Shown here: in pieces, positions 11,542 to 20,480 of the stretch | Position numbering within the stretch: position 1 is the stretch's first letter | How the letters are laid out: every line of letters begins with the position of its first letter | Position numbers and translations under genes: made by a program | Source of the DNA: Thermosynechococcus sp. HN-54 | GTDB taxonomy: Bacteria > Cyanobacteriota > Cyanobacteriia > Thermosynechococcales > Thermosynechococcaceae | NCBI RefSeq assembly: GCF_023650955.1 | Contig: NZ_CP098039.1 | Span: 992,001-1,056,000, forward strand | Reading direction: 5' to 3' | Length of the DNA stretch: 64,000 nt | Notes under the pieces: model-generated | Database searches by the model: none | What the model saw: the letters and a program-made list of their open reading frames with translations, nothing else | Told to the model about the DNA's origin: nothing

Positions 11542-12272
11542 TGCCGTTGTGCAGTTGCGCAGTGCCTCTCACTGTAATGGCTCACTAAGGTCAGGCTGGC
11601 GATCGCTGCCGTGACGGCTCTCAGGGTACGCCGCCCCAAGGAAAAGGCTTGCCACCCGGCGGCTAAGACCTGTGCTAGCTCTGCGGTTGTCCACCCTCCC
11701 TCTGGCCCAATCACCAGATAAATGGGCTGGGAAAAATCCATCTGGGGCAAGCAGTCCCAGAGTAATTGGGAGGCACTGAGACTAGCGATGTAGCCCCTTG
11801 GGCTAAGGTTGACCATTTCCGCAACTGAGAGGGGATCACTGAGGGTAGGGACGTAAAGACGCTCACTCTGCTCGGCGGCCTCTTGGAGAATGCGTTGCCA
11901 GCGCTGGTATTTATTGGCACTGGGTTGCAGGAGCGATCGCGCGGTTTGAATGGGAATAATGCGCTTGACCCCCAATTCTGTTGCCTGTTGCAACACCTGC
12001 TCAAAGCTGGCTGCCTTCAGCAGCGCCAGACATAAAACAATGTCTACCCTTAGCTCTGTCTCTAGCTGTTCCGGCTCCAATAGCTCTACGGTATGTTCGT
12101 TGACCCCCAGCTTGCCCTGCCATCGCTGCCCTTGACCATCCAATATCGAGACAATATCGCTATCTTTTAACCGCAAGACATGGCGCAGGTAATGGACTTG
12201 CTCAGGGGTGAGCCACACCTGCCGATCCTGAATTTGTGAGGGTGAGACGACTAATCGCTGGGGCGATCGCAT
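11538..12272 (-). CDS. rsmE: 16S rRNA (uracil-1498-N3)-methyltransferase
   Basis: The 244-residue product has an N-terminal PUA-like domain (HYLRHVLRLKDSDIVSILDG) and a C-terminal SPOUT methyltransferase domain with the knot motifs YLVIGPEGGWTTAE and FSLGRRTLRAVTAAIASL. These match RsmE, which methylates N3 of U1498 in 16S rRNA using S-adenosylmethionine. It is just upstream of the str operon on the same strand, and its 3' end carries the -35 box of the rpsL promoter. Confidence 0.92.
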   Translation of the reverse strand: MRSPQRLVVSPSQIQDRQVWLTPEQVHYLRHVLRLKDSDIVSILDGQGQRWQGKLGVNEHTVELLEPEQLETELRVDIVLCLALLKAASFEQVLQQATELGVKRIIPIQTARSLLQPSANKYQRWQRILQEAAEQSERLYVPTLSDPLSVAEMVNLSPRGYIASLSASQLLWDCLPQMDFSQPIYLVIGPEGGWTTAELAQVLAAGWQAFSLGRRTLRAVTAAIASLTLVSHYSERHCATAQRH

Positions 12273-12296
12273 GAATACAGACTCTCGTCAAACTCT

Positions 12297-13145
12297 TTAA
12301 GCACTGACAGGCTTAGTAGCTTCCATAAACAGAGAGTCGGGTTTGCGCACTTGGCCATCAACCACATCTAAGTTGTAACGGGAAAAGTCTGGAATGCAAC
12401 TCTCAAAAGCAGAGACTACACGACAGTCGTGAAAACCACAAGCTTCAATAAAGAGTTTGAGAGAGTAGCCATCGTACATCCACAGATGCGCTTCACCACT
12501 TAGACGAAACAGCCCCACACTAAGGGCATCCACTCCTCGTTTTCCAAGAATTGGCCAAACTAAAATTTTCGCGAGTAACTCACGGGGATGACGTAGTGGT
12601 CTGAGTATTTTTTTGAGAAAGCTCTTAGCTGTTTGCCGTTGTCGAGCTGCTTTGAAGAAATTTTCAGCTTCTTGGCCAATCCGAGATCGGACAAAGTCAG
12701 GATTTGGAATATTTGGATTTAGGAGATAGGCCGCCATTGCACCACCACTGTGATGGCGAACGAGTTGATCCAGAAGCTCTAATTTAAGCCATTCATAGTT
12801 GGCAGATTCTGTTTGACTGCCATCTCGTAACGCATCGAGTTCAGCTCAGTAGGCACGAGTGGTTTGCTCTAAGTCGGGAACTACTATCCGCAGAACGCCA
12901 TTCGGCTTCAATACTCTATAAGCATCGCGTAGAAAGTTTTCTGCTTCTTGGCAACTCAGGTGCTCGAGAACGTGCGAAGAGTAAACAGCATCGACTTCTC
13001 CTTCCTTAAAAGGTAAGCCTCGGCGAATATCCCAGCGTTTTACGCCCGCCACCGCTGGTGCCACATCAAAGTTAAGCCACTCTGGATGGAAAGTGTGGCC
13101 ACAACCAACATTAACCAGTTTTATGGACTGAGACTGCATAGCCAC
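12297..13145 (-). pseudogene. SAM-dependent methyltransferase interrupted by an in-frame TGA
   Basis: The frame from ATG 13145 (or ATG 13139) encodes a class I methyltransferase: motif I VNVGCGHTFHPEWLNFD, then DAVYSSHVLEHL and YRVLKPNGVLRIVVPDLE. After TTRAY a TGA at 12848-12846 stops translation at 99 residues. The same frame then continues without any shift through AELDALRDG to the stop at 12297, another 183 residues. A single base change from TTA, CGA, GGA or TGG would explain the break, and no ribosome-binding site serves the second half. Such genes are often linked to glycan or natural-product methylation, but the substrate is unknown. The start overlaps the end of pepA by about 20 bp. 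A sequencing error cannot be ruled out. Confidence 0.82.
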
Positions 13146-14614
13146 TCCACCAACGTGCGCACAGGATAGCCCGTCCCACAGGGATTATTGTAGCCATCCT
13201 CTTTCTCTGTCCAAACGGGACCGGCAATATCAAGGTGTGCCCAAGGGGTGTGATCGACAAATTGCTGGAGAAATAGGGCGGCGGTAATCGAACCTGCGGA
13301 TCGCGGACCTGTGTTTTTCATATCCGCCACTTGGGACTTCATGCCCTCAAAATATTTATTTTCAAGGGGCATTTGCCAGAATTTCTCGCCGGAGCGATCG
13401 CTCGCCTTCTGCAATGCTTGCGCTAACTCTGAGTTATTACTCCAAAGACCAGCAATGTTGTCCCCCAAGGCGACAATACAGGCACCGGTCAGCGTGGCCA
13501 AATCCACAATCGCATCTACACCTAGTTTTTCCGCATAGACAAGGGCATCAGCAAGGGTGAGACGGCCTTCGGCATCGGTGTTGTTGACTTCGATGGTTTT
13601 ACCGTTAGAGGCAGTGAGAATATCCCCCGGATGCATGGCACGGCCACTAATCATGTTTTCCGTGGCAGCAATAATAAAGTGGACTTCAATGCCCGCAGGT
13701 TTGAGTTGCCCCATCACCTTGGCAGTTCCCAAAACGGCTGCGGCTCCCCCCATGTCCATTTTCATCGTTTCAATGCCCCCTTGGGTCTTGAGGTTGAGGC
13801 CGCCTGAATCAAACGTTAACCCTTTGCCAATGAGGGCAATTTTCTTGTGGACAGTGCCAGTGGGCGTGTAGGTGAGGTGAATAAATTTCGGCGGCAAATC
13901 AGACGCCTGAGCCACCCCCAAAAAGGCACCCATGCCAAGGGCAGCACACTCATCGCGCTCCAAAATTTTTGCGGTCAGGCCATAGGTAGCTGCCAGTTGC
14001 TGAGCTGTTTCTGCAAGGGTCACCGGGGTAACTTCATTGGCAGGGGCATTCACGAGCTCGCGAGCCAAAATCACGCCATCGCAGATTTGCTGCGCACGGG
14101 TCACTGCTGCCGTTTGTTCCCCCAGACCCAACAGGGTCACAGATTCAGGGTAGGGCAGGAGTTTACGGGCTTCGGGATCCGACTTGAAGCGGACATCACT
14201 GTGGAGGGCAAGGAGAATCCCTTCAGCAATGGCTTGGGCAGCATCCGCCGCGTCTAAGGTTTCATGGGGGAGTGCCATCGCCACTGTTTTCACGCGTTCA
14301 CGGCGGGCAGTGCGGGCAATGGTAGCGGCAGTTCGACGCAGGGTCTCTAGGTTAAAGTCCTCGCGATTCCCCAAGCCAACAAGGAGGAGCTTCTTAATGG
14401 GGAAGTTAGGCAGTAGGCGCATGAGCAGGGAGGTGCCAGATTTACCTTGAAACTCCCCTTCGCTGATGAGTTCTTGTAAGAGGCCATTGAGGCGCTGATC
14501 GAGGGTCGTATAGGGGTCTGTAAGGGTGAGGGTGCCTTCCGTTTGAAAGACGGCGATCGCGAGTAAATCACCCGACCACTCGGGAATTGCAGTAGTGACT
14601 GTTTGCAGTTGCAT
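13121..14614 (-). CDS. pepA: Leucyl aminopeptidase (M17, cytosolic)
   Basis: The 497-residue product has an N-terminal macro-like domain and a C-terminal catalytic domain with [14 protein letters not shown] (metal-binding Lys and Asp) and the M17 signature [14 protein letters not shown]. The family forms hexamers that cleave N-terminal Leu and other residues with two bound metal ions, recycling peptides in the cytosol; PepA can also bind DNA in E. coli. The final part of the frame overlaps the start of the broken methyltransferase. Confidence 0.95.
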   Translation of the reverse strand: MQLQTVTTAIPEWSGDLLAIAVFQTEGTLTLTDPYTTLDQRLNGLLQELISEGEFQGKSGTSLLMRLLPNFPIKKLLLVGLGNREDFNLETLRRTAATIARTARRERVKTVAMALPHETLDAADAAQAIAEGILLALHSDVRFKSDPEARKLLPYPESVTLLGLGEQTAAVTRAQQICDGVILARELVNAPANEVTPVTLAETAQQLAATYGLTAKILERDECAALGMGAFLGVAQASDLPPKFIHLTYTPTGTVHKKIALIGKGLTFDSGGLNLKTQGGIETMKMDMGGAAAVLGTAKVMGQLKPAGIEVHFIIAATENMISGRAMHPGDILTASNGKTIEVNNTDAEGRLTLADALVYAEKLGVDAIVDLATLTGACIVALGDNIAGLWSNNSELAQALQKASDRSGEKFWQMPLENKYFEGMKSQVADMKNTGPRSAGSITAALFLQQFVDHTPWAHLDIAGPVWTEKEDGYNNPCGTGYPVRTLVEWLCSLSP

Positions 14615-14669
14615 GCCTATGTACGACCCAAAAATCTCCCAGCCCCCTTATTTTATCGGCGTTTAGGCC

Positions 14670-15095
14670 TCAGCAGGAACCCAGACACTGCAAAAATTCA
14701 AGGGGCAAGCCATCGCAGTCACGCACAAAGGCGACGTGATAAAGGTGCGACCCAATCACTTGCTGAGTCGGCTTCAGCAATAGCTCAAAGGGTAAACCTT
14801 CTGCCTTCAATGTTTCTCCCACCTGCTTGAGCCATGTTTCGAGGGGGTCAGGATGATCACTGAGATCAAAGGAGAGATGGTAGTAGCCGACATAGTGCTC
14901 ATCGTGAAAAGGGTCAGCAGCAGGGTAGGGTTCAGGCACTTGCAGGAGTTCAAGGCGGGTATGCCAGCCCTTGAGCCAACAGGCGAGGGTATAGCCTGTG
15001 GTAAAGCGGATATCCATTGTGAAGCCTAGGCATTCATAGAAGGCGATCGCCCGCTGAATATTGGCTGTGCGAATGGAAACGTGATGCAAACCCAT
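14670..15095 (-). CDS. VOC-superfamily (glyoxalase-fold) protein
   Basis: The 141-residue product begins GLHHVSIRTANIQRAIAFYECLGF, the typical first beta-alpha-beta-beta-beta module, and ends HVAFVRDCDGLPLEFLQ, where the last metal ligand (Glu) lies. His 5 of HHVS and the Glu of LEFLQ are plausible ligands. Members include glyoxalase I and ring-cleavage dioxygenases; nothing here fixes the substrate. The start ATG at 15095 is two bases from the stop of the upstream adaptor gene, so the pair is probably co-transcribed. Confidence 0.8.
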   Translation of the reverse strand: MGLHHVSIRTANIQRAIAFYECLGFTMDIRFTTGYTLACWLKGWHTRLELLQVPEPYPAADPFHDEHYVGYYHLSFDLSDHPDPLETWLKQVGETLKAEGLPFELLLKPTQQVIGSHLYHVAFVRDCDGLPLEFLQCLGSC

Positions 15096-15097
15096 AA

Positions 15098-16384
15098 TTA
15101 GTCTTGTTTTGGCCGCAACTGTTCAGGAAAATCAATAAAGACCCGCTCGCCCACACTGAGGCCGCTGATAATTTGGGTTTGATCTTGCCAGCTACTGCCA
15201 ATGGTGACGGGGCGAAATTTTGGCCGATTGTCTTCACCCACCACATAGACACCCGTTTGGCCACGTTCAACGGCAATGGCCACCGTGGGTACCAGCAGAG
15301 CATTATTAATTTTTTGCCCCAGAAAATCTAAGTCCACATTCATCCCAGAGCGCAGTTTCTCCAACCCAGTGAGAAGGGAGACCCGCACCTGAAAAAACGT
15401 CACATTCTGCTCCACAACCGCCTCAGGTGCCACTAACCGCACCCGCCCTTGAAAGGTTTCCCCCGGATAGGCATCGGCACGGATCTCAACCGGCTGTCCC
15501 ACGAGCACTTGGCCAATATCCACTTCTGGTACTTCGGCAAGAATTTCTAGACCCTCAGCGATCGCCACAATCGAGGTTGAAGTTGCAGAGGTGGTGGCAG
15601 AGGCCGTGGTTGTAGGGGTTACAAATGCCCCCGGATTGGCATACTTCTGGGTAATAATTCCCATAAAGGGAGCACGAATCACTGTATCTTCGAGAGCCGC
15701 ACGGGCAGCTTGAACTTGGGCTTGGGCAGCAGCCACTGCCGCTTCTGCTTGGCGGATTTCTTCACTGCGGGAACCCCGCTCTAACAGCTGCAAACGCTTT
15801 TGGGCTTCATTGAGGCTGGCGATCGCGCTATCGCGGTTGGTCTTTAGTTCATCAAGAGTATCGCGGGGAATTGCTCCTTCGGCAGCTAGAATTTGATTGC
15901 GGTTGAGGCGCTCTTCAGCTAACCGGGCCCGGGCTGCCGCCGCTTGGACTTGGGCTTGGGCTTGGGCAATTTCTTCAGCACGGTTGCCGGCCACAATGCG
16001 ATCGCGACGGGCAATGGCATCGGCTAGGTTGGCTTGGGCTTGGGCAAGTTGCGCCTGCTCATCGCGGTTGTCCATGCGGGCAATGATCTGACCTGCTTTG
16101 ACCTGATCCCCCTGCTCAACATAGAGTTTGGCAAGCAGGCCGGCCCGCTTGGGACTGATATTCACGGTTTGTATCGGCACCACTTTGCCCGTGGCAGCAA
16201 TACGAGCCACAAGGTCTCGACGATCCTGAACCGGCACGGTGTAGCGATCCAGATCGAGGGGCGTTTGGCGCGATCGCCACAGAAGCCATCCGGCACTGCC
16301 AATTAGGCCAGCAGCCATCACCCCAATCACGAGCGATCGCCAAGGGGATGAAGGTTTACCGACAAAGGGGATAAACGCTGCCAT
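15098..16384 (-). CDS. HlyD/RND-type membrane-fusion (efflux adaptor) protein
   Basis: The 428-residue product has one N-terminal membrane segment (VIGVMAAGLIGSAGWLLW, residues about 19-36) and a barrel-sandwich lipoyl domain split by a long alpha-hairpin rich in Ala, Gln and Arg (about residues 110-225, KLYVEQGDQVKAGQIIARMD before and VIRAPFMGIITQKYANPGAFV after). Adaptors of this kind bridge an inner-membrane ABC or RND pump to an outer-membrane channel. No pump or TolC gene is adjacent, so its partner is elsewhere. A Thr/Ser/Ala-rich loop interrupts the second half of the lipoyl region. In cyanobacteria, DevB-type adaptors are relatives. Confidence 0.87.
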   Translation of the reverse strand: MAAFIPFVGKPSSPWRSLVIGVMAAGLIGSAGWLLWRSRQTPLDLDRYTVPVQDRRDLVARIAATGKVVPIQTVNISPKRAGLLAKLYVEQGDQVKAGQIIARMDNRDEQAQLAQAQANLADAIARRDRIVAGNRAEEIAQAQAQVQAAAARARLAEERLNRNQILAAEGAIPRDTLDELKTNRDSAIASLNEAQKRLQLLERGSRSEEIRQAEAAVAAAQAQVQAARAALEDTVIRAPFMGIITQKYANPGAFVTPTTTASATTSATSTSIVAIAEGLEILAEVPEVDIGQVLVGQPVEIRADAYPGETFQGRVRLVAPEAVVEQNVTFFQVRVSLLTGLEKLRSGMNVDLDFLGQKINNALLVPTVAIAVERGQTGVYVVGEDNRPKFRPVTIGSSWQDQTQIISGLSVGERVFIDFPEQLRPKQD

Positions 16385-16529
16385 GAATCCTTTACAGTTC
16401 TTGGCCTATTCTAACGTTATGTTACAGTGGCCAACCGAATAGCAGCATTGACCCTACCTATTGCTCCTATATGTCCCTCAGGAGAAGCGCAGATGCTATC
16501 CTAACCAATACTGTTGATGTCCTTTGCCT

Positions 16530-17831
16530 ATGAATCCTGCACTCTCCCAGATTGGCCAGCAGATGTCCCAACTGACGGGAGTTCGGGCAATTATGAAGGA
16601 TATTATCGAGACGCTGCGCCTCAATCGCGGTCAAGACCTAATTAACTTGAGTGCAGGTAACCCACTGATTCTCCCTGAAGTCGAGCAGCTCTGGCGCGAC
16701 TGTACCCACGAGCTAATGGCCAGCCCAGAATTTGGTCAAGTGGTTTGCCGCTATGGGACTAGCCAAGGGTATGAGCCGCTGATAGCTGCTGTAGTCGATG
16801 ACTTTAATCGCCGCTATGGTCTGAATCTGACGGAGCGCAATGTCCTCGTTACGCCGGGCAGTCAGGCCATCTACTTCTTTGCAGCCAATGCCTTTGGGGG
16901 CTTTAGCACCAACGGTAAATTAAAGAAAGTCGTTCTCCCCTTAAGTCCCGAATATACGGGGTATGGGGGGGTCAGTCTCACGCCCAATATCGTCGTCGCC
17001 TATCGTCCGCGCCTTGAGATTTTTGAAGCCGATCACACCTTTAAGTATCGTCCAGACTTTCAACAACTGCACATTGATGAGACCACTGGATGTGTGATCT
17101 TCTCGCGCCCCTGCAATCCGACGGGAAATGTGCTCACGGACATTGAGGTGCGGCAAATTGCTGATCTGGCAGTGCCCTACGGGGTACCTGTGCTGATTGA
17201 TGCTGCCTATGGCCCTCCTTACCCCAGCCTGAACTTTACCGAACTCGCGCCAGTCTTTGGCGGCAATATTGTCCACTGCCTCAGCCTCTCAAAGGCGGGA
17301 CTGCCGGGGGAACGGGTGGGAATTGCCATTGGCGATCGCGAGATTTTGAGTGTCCTTGAAGCTTTTCAAACGAATGCTTGTATTCATGCCTCGCGCTACG
17401 GTCAGGCGATCGCGGCCTTAGCCATTGCCAATGGTGCCCTAGCCGAAGTGTCCGTCAATGTTATTCGCCCCTTCTATCAGCGCAAGTTTACAGTTCTCGA
17501 GGAAACCCTACGAACTGCTTTGCCCAATGACATTCCTTGGTTTTTGCATCGGGGTGAGGGGGCGATTTTTGCGTGGCTGTGGCTACGGGACTTACCCATG
17601 ACGGATTGGGAATTGTATCAACACCTGAAACGAGCAGGGGTGATTGTGGTTCCCGGCAGTTCCTTTTTCCCCGGCTTAACCGAGCAATGGCACCACAAAC
17701 AGGAGTGCTTGCGCATCAGTCTCACCGCTAGCGATGAGGAAATTGCCCTTGGTATGCAACGACTCGCGGCCACGGTTACAGAGGTGTATCAGGAATCCCC
17801 TAGCCGCTCCTATTCTGATGTCCTTGCTTAA
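16530..17831 (+). CDS. avtA: Valine-pyruvate aminotransferase
   Basis: The 433-residue product is a fold-type I PLP enzyme. Seen: SAGNPLILPEVEQLW, VTPGSQAIYFFAANAFGG (phosphate-binding turn), SRPCNPTGNVLTD, the aspartate of VLIDAAYGPP, and HCLSLSKAGLPGERVG with the Schiff-base lysine. The LSKAGLPG neighbourhood and the unusual N-terminus match AvtA, which interconverts valine and alanine through their oxo acids. ATG 16530 was preferred to the in-frame TTG at 16524; neither has a strong ribosome-binding site. The next frame, a broken DUF2887 gene, begins 37 bp after the stop. Confidence 0.88.
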   Translation: MNPALSQIGQQMSQLTGVRAIMKDIIETLRLNRGQDLINLSAGNPLILPEVEQLWRDCTHELMASPEFGQVVCRYGTSQGYEPLIAAVVDDFNRRYGLNLTERNVLVTPGSQAIYFFAANAFGGFSTNGKLKKVVLPLSPEYTGYGGVSLTPNIVVAYRPRLEIFEADHTFKYRPDFQQLHIDETTGCVIFSRPCNPTGNVLTDIEVRQIADLAVPYGVPVLIDAAYGPPYPSLNFTELAPVFGGNIVHCLSLSKAGLPGERVGIAIGDREILSVLEAFQTNACIHASRYGQAIAALAIANGALAEVSVNVIRPFYQRKFTVLEETLRTALPNDIPWFLHRGEGAIFAWLWLRDLPMTDWELYQHLKRAGVIVVPGSSFFPGLTEQWHHKQECLRISLTASDEEIALGMQRLAATVTEVYQESPSRSYSDVLA

Positions 17832-17867
17832 GCCCTCCTACATGGGTGAGTACTTCCCCATTTCTCA

Positions 17868-18711
17868 ATGCGCCGCGACTCCCTCTTTTACCAACTGTTT
17901 GCCCAACTGCCCCAGACGCTCTTTGACCTCCTCGGCATGGATTGCCCCACGGGCTACCGCTTTGACTCCGTGGAACTCAAGCAAACCGCCTTTCGCATCG
18001 ACGGCGTCTTTCTCCCCTGACCCCTCAGGAACCGTCTATTTCTGCGAAGTCCAGTTTCAACGCGATAACACCCTCTACGAACGCCTCTTTGCTGAAATTT
18101 TTCTCTATCTGCGCCTGTATCGCCACACCTTCTCTGACTGGCAAGCGGTGGTCATTTATCCCCACCGCCAAGCGGAACAAACGTCCTTTGAACCCTATGA
18201 CGTCTTAGTGAAGAGCGATCGCCTGCGGCGGGTGTATCTCAATGAGCTAGGAAAGCCAGAAGAGTTGCCGCTGGGGGTTGCCTTAATGCAGTTGACAGTT
18301 TTACCAGAGGCACAGATGCCGAAGGTCGCACAGTTCCTTGCTCAGCAAAGTCAACAAGAGGGGGAGCAAATCCATAAGGCGATAATAGAATTGTTGGCAA
18401 CTATCCTGCTGTACAAGTTTCAGGAGTCCACCCGAGAGGAGGTGCTGCGAATGCTAGGGTTTACCACTCAAGAATTAAAGCAAACGCGATTCTATCAAGA
18501 GGTTTATGCTGAGGGGCGAGAAGAAGGATTACAGCAGGGAGAAGCAATGGTTGTTTTACGACAGTTAAGACGACGGTTTGGGGATTTACCGGCTGACCTT
18601 GAAGCAGCGATTCGCCAACTCCCACCCACTCAGATTGAGACCTTGGCGGAGGCACTCCTTGACTTTGCTACCCTTGAAGACCTTAGGGGCTGGCTCAGGA
18701 ATCTCGGTTAG
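17868..18711 (+). pseudogene. DUF2887/Rpn-type PD-(D/E)XK protein with a +1 frameshift
   Basis: ATG 17868 opens a 50-codon reading frame (MRRDSLFYQLFAQLPQTLFD and onward to FRIDGVFLP) that ends at TGA 18018-18020. Skipping one base there continues in the next frame as DPSGTVYFCEVQFQRD and runs to 18711, restoring a protein of about 280 residues. The DGVF and EVQ motifs, split by the shift, form a PD-(D/E)XK nuclease-like core as in Rpn/transposase-like families. The C-terminal GREEGLQQGEAMVV helix and a DUF4351-like tail (LRRRFGDLPADLEAAIRQLP) are typical. The slip context is CCCC followed by TGAC. It is most simply a pseudogene; recoding is possible but unproven. Confidence 0.8.
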
Positions 18712-18814
18712 GGACAATCCTCCTTTAGTAAAGACTTGCAAACAAGCGTGAAGGAGGCTCAAGAATCCTGATACAACAATTGATGGAGTTGCAGCCGAAC
18801 GTCAACCGATTCCT

Positions 18815-20095
18815 ATGAATATTGCTGTCATTGGCTTGAGTCACAAAACCGCCCCTGTGGATGTGCGCGAAAAATTGAGTGTGCCAGAGGATGTGCGGGA
18901 GCGGGCACTGCAACATCTATGCGGCTACGCCCACATTCAGGAAGCCACCATCCTCAGTACCTGTAACCGCTTAGAAATTTACATTGTTACCAGTGACACT
19001 GAGGTGGGCGTGCGGGAAGTGCATCAGTTTCTCAGTGAGTGGAGCCACATTCCCCTGCCCCAACTGCGCCCCTACCTCTTTATCCTGCTACATCAGGATG
19101 CCGTGATGCACCTCATGCGGGTGGCGTCGGGTCTAGATAGCTTAGTCATTGGGGAGGGGCAAATTCTCTCCCAAGTAAAACGCTGTCATCAGTTAGGGCA
19201 ACAGTACAAGGCCATTGGTTCCATTCTTAACCGCCTCTTTACAGGGGCGATCGCTGCCGGTAAGCGGGTACGCACAGAAACCAGTATTGGCACGGGGGCG
19301 GTCTCCATTAGCTCAGCAGCAGTGGAACTGGCCGATCTGCGGCTGCAAAATCTCCAGAACTGCCGCATTGCCATTGTCGGTGCGGGCAAAATGTCCCGTT
19401 TGGTGGTGCAACACCTAATTGCCCGAGGAGTCAAGGAGATAAGCATTATTAACCGCTCGTTGGAACGGGCACAGGAACTGGCGCAGCAGTTTCCCGAAGT
19501 ACGCTTTGAACTCTTTACGATGACGGATCTACTGCCGATTGTGGCAGCGATGGATTTGGTCTTTACGGGCACAGCAGCGACACAACCCCTCTTGGATCGC
19601 GAGAATTTAGGGTCGGTGCTCACAGGCGATCGCCCCCTTGCAATCATTGATATTTCTGTGCCCCGCAATGTTCATGCCAACGTCACGGAATTGGCCTCCG
19701 TGCAACTCTTCAATGTGGATGATCTCGAAGCCGTAGTTGCCCAAAACCAAGAGGCTCGACGTCAGTTGGCTCAAGAGGCTGAGGCTATCCTTGAGGAGGA
19801 ATTAGAAACATTCTTAGCTTGGTGGCATGCCTTGGAAACAATCCCGACGATCCGCAGTCTGCGCCAAAAAATGGAAGCTATTCGTACCCAAGAGCTGGAA
19901 AAAGCCCTCTCCCGCTTGGGCAGTGAGTTTGGTGAGAAACACCAAGGGGTGATTGAGGCGATGACGCGCACAATTATCAACAAAATCCTCCATGACCCGA
20001 CGGTGCAGCTGCAATCGCAGCGGGATTTAGAGAGTCGCCAGCGAGCGATGCAGACATTACAACACCTCTTTAATCTCGAACCGCTTGAAGCCTAG
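18815..20095 (+). CDS. hemA: Glutamyl-tRNA reductase
   Basis: The 426-residue product contains [15 protein letters not shown], the nucleophile region [11 protein letters not shown] (catalytic Cys), [14 protein letters not shown], an NADPH-binding domain with [15 protein letters not shown], and a C-terminal dimerisation helix. It converts glutamyl-tRNA(Glu) to glutamate-1-semialdehyde, the committed step to haem, chlorophyll and bilins. The ATG at 18815 gives the conserved [14 protein letters not shown] start, although no clear ribosome-binding site precedes it. yraN follows after five bases. Confidence 0.97.
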   Translation: MNIAVIGLSHKTAPVDVREKLSVPEDVRERALQHLCGYAHIQEATILSTCNRLEIYIVTSDTEVGVREVHQFLSEWSHIPLPQLRPYLFILLHQDAVMHLMRVASGLDSLVIGEGQILSQVKRCHQLGQQYKAIGSILNRLFTGAIAAGKRVRTETSIGTGAVSISSAAVELADLRLQNLQNCRIAIVGAGKMSRLVVQHLIARGVKEISIINRSLERAQELAQQFPEVRFELFTMTDLLPIVAAMDLVFTGTAATQPLLDRENLGSVLTGDRPLAIIDISVPRNVHANVTELASVQLFNVDDLEAVVAQNQEARRQLAQEAEAILEEELETFLAWWHALETIPTIRSLRQKMEAIRTQELEKALSRLGSEFGEKHQGVIEAMTRTIINKILHDPTVQLQSQRDLESRQRAMQTLQHLFNLEPLEA

Positions 20096-20100
20096 GGTCG

Positions 20101-20475
20101 ATGCGCCACGTGGGCGATCGCGGGGAGGCAGTGGTCGCCGCCTGGCTACAAGCTCAACAGTGTCAAATTTTGGCTCAGAACTGGTCTTGCCCTTGGGGTG
20201 AGTTGGATATTGTGGCTTGGGATCCCAAGGGAGTAGTGCTTTTTGTCGAAGTGAAAACTCGCCGTTTTCGCAACTGGGATAGTGATGGCCTCGGTGCCAT
20301 TTCCCGAAGCAAGCAACGCAAACTCATTTTGGCCGCCCAAGCCTTCCTAGAACGTCAGCCCCAGTGGCAGGAGCATCCCTGTCGCTTCGATGTGGCGTTG
20401 GTGCGCCACCAATCGGGTACCTATCGGCTCCATCACTACTTGGAACACGCATTTACACTGGACGCCACCGATTGA
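20101..20475 (+). CDS. UPF0102 (YraN-type) endonuclease-fold protein
   Basis: The 124-residue product contains GDRGEAVVAAWLQAQ, NWSCPWGELDIVAWDP and VVLFVEVKTRR. The E...D...E-V-K pattern is the PD-(D/E)XK core of the UPF0102 family, related to Holliday-junction resolvases but without a confirmed cellular role. It begins five bases after hemA and is probably co-transcribed. Its stop is five bases from the convergent mechanosensitive-channel gene. Confidence 0.85.
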   Translation: MRHVGDRGEAVVAAWLQAQQCQILAQNWSCPWGELDIVAWDPKGVVLFVEVKTRRFRNWDSDGLGAISRSKQRKLILAAQAFLERQPQWQEHPCRFDVALVRHQSGTYRLHHYLEHAFTLDATD

Positions 20476-20480
20476 GCACT

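Noticed and set aside
16385-16529. Divergent promoters between the efflux adaptor and avtA
   Set aside because: Only weak -35/-10 pairs with poor spacing are found, so no promoter is called.
17868-18711. Mobile element reading of the DUF2887/Rpn gene
   Set aside because: No inverted repeats or target duplications flank it and no partner transposase is present.
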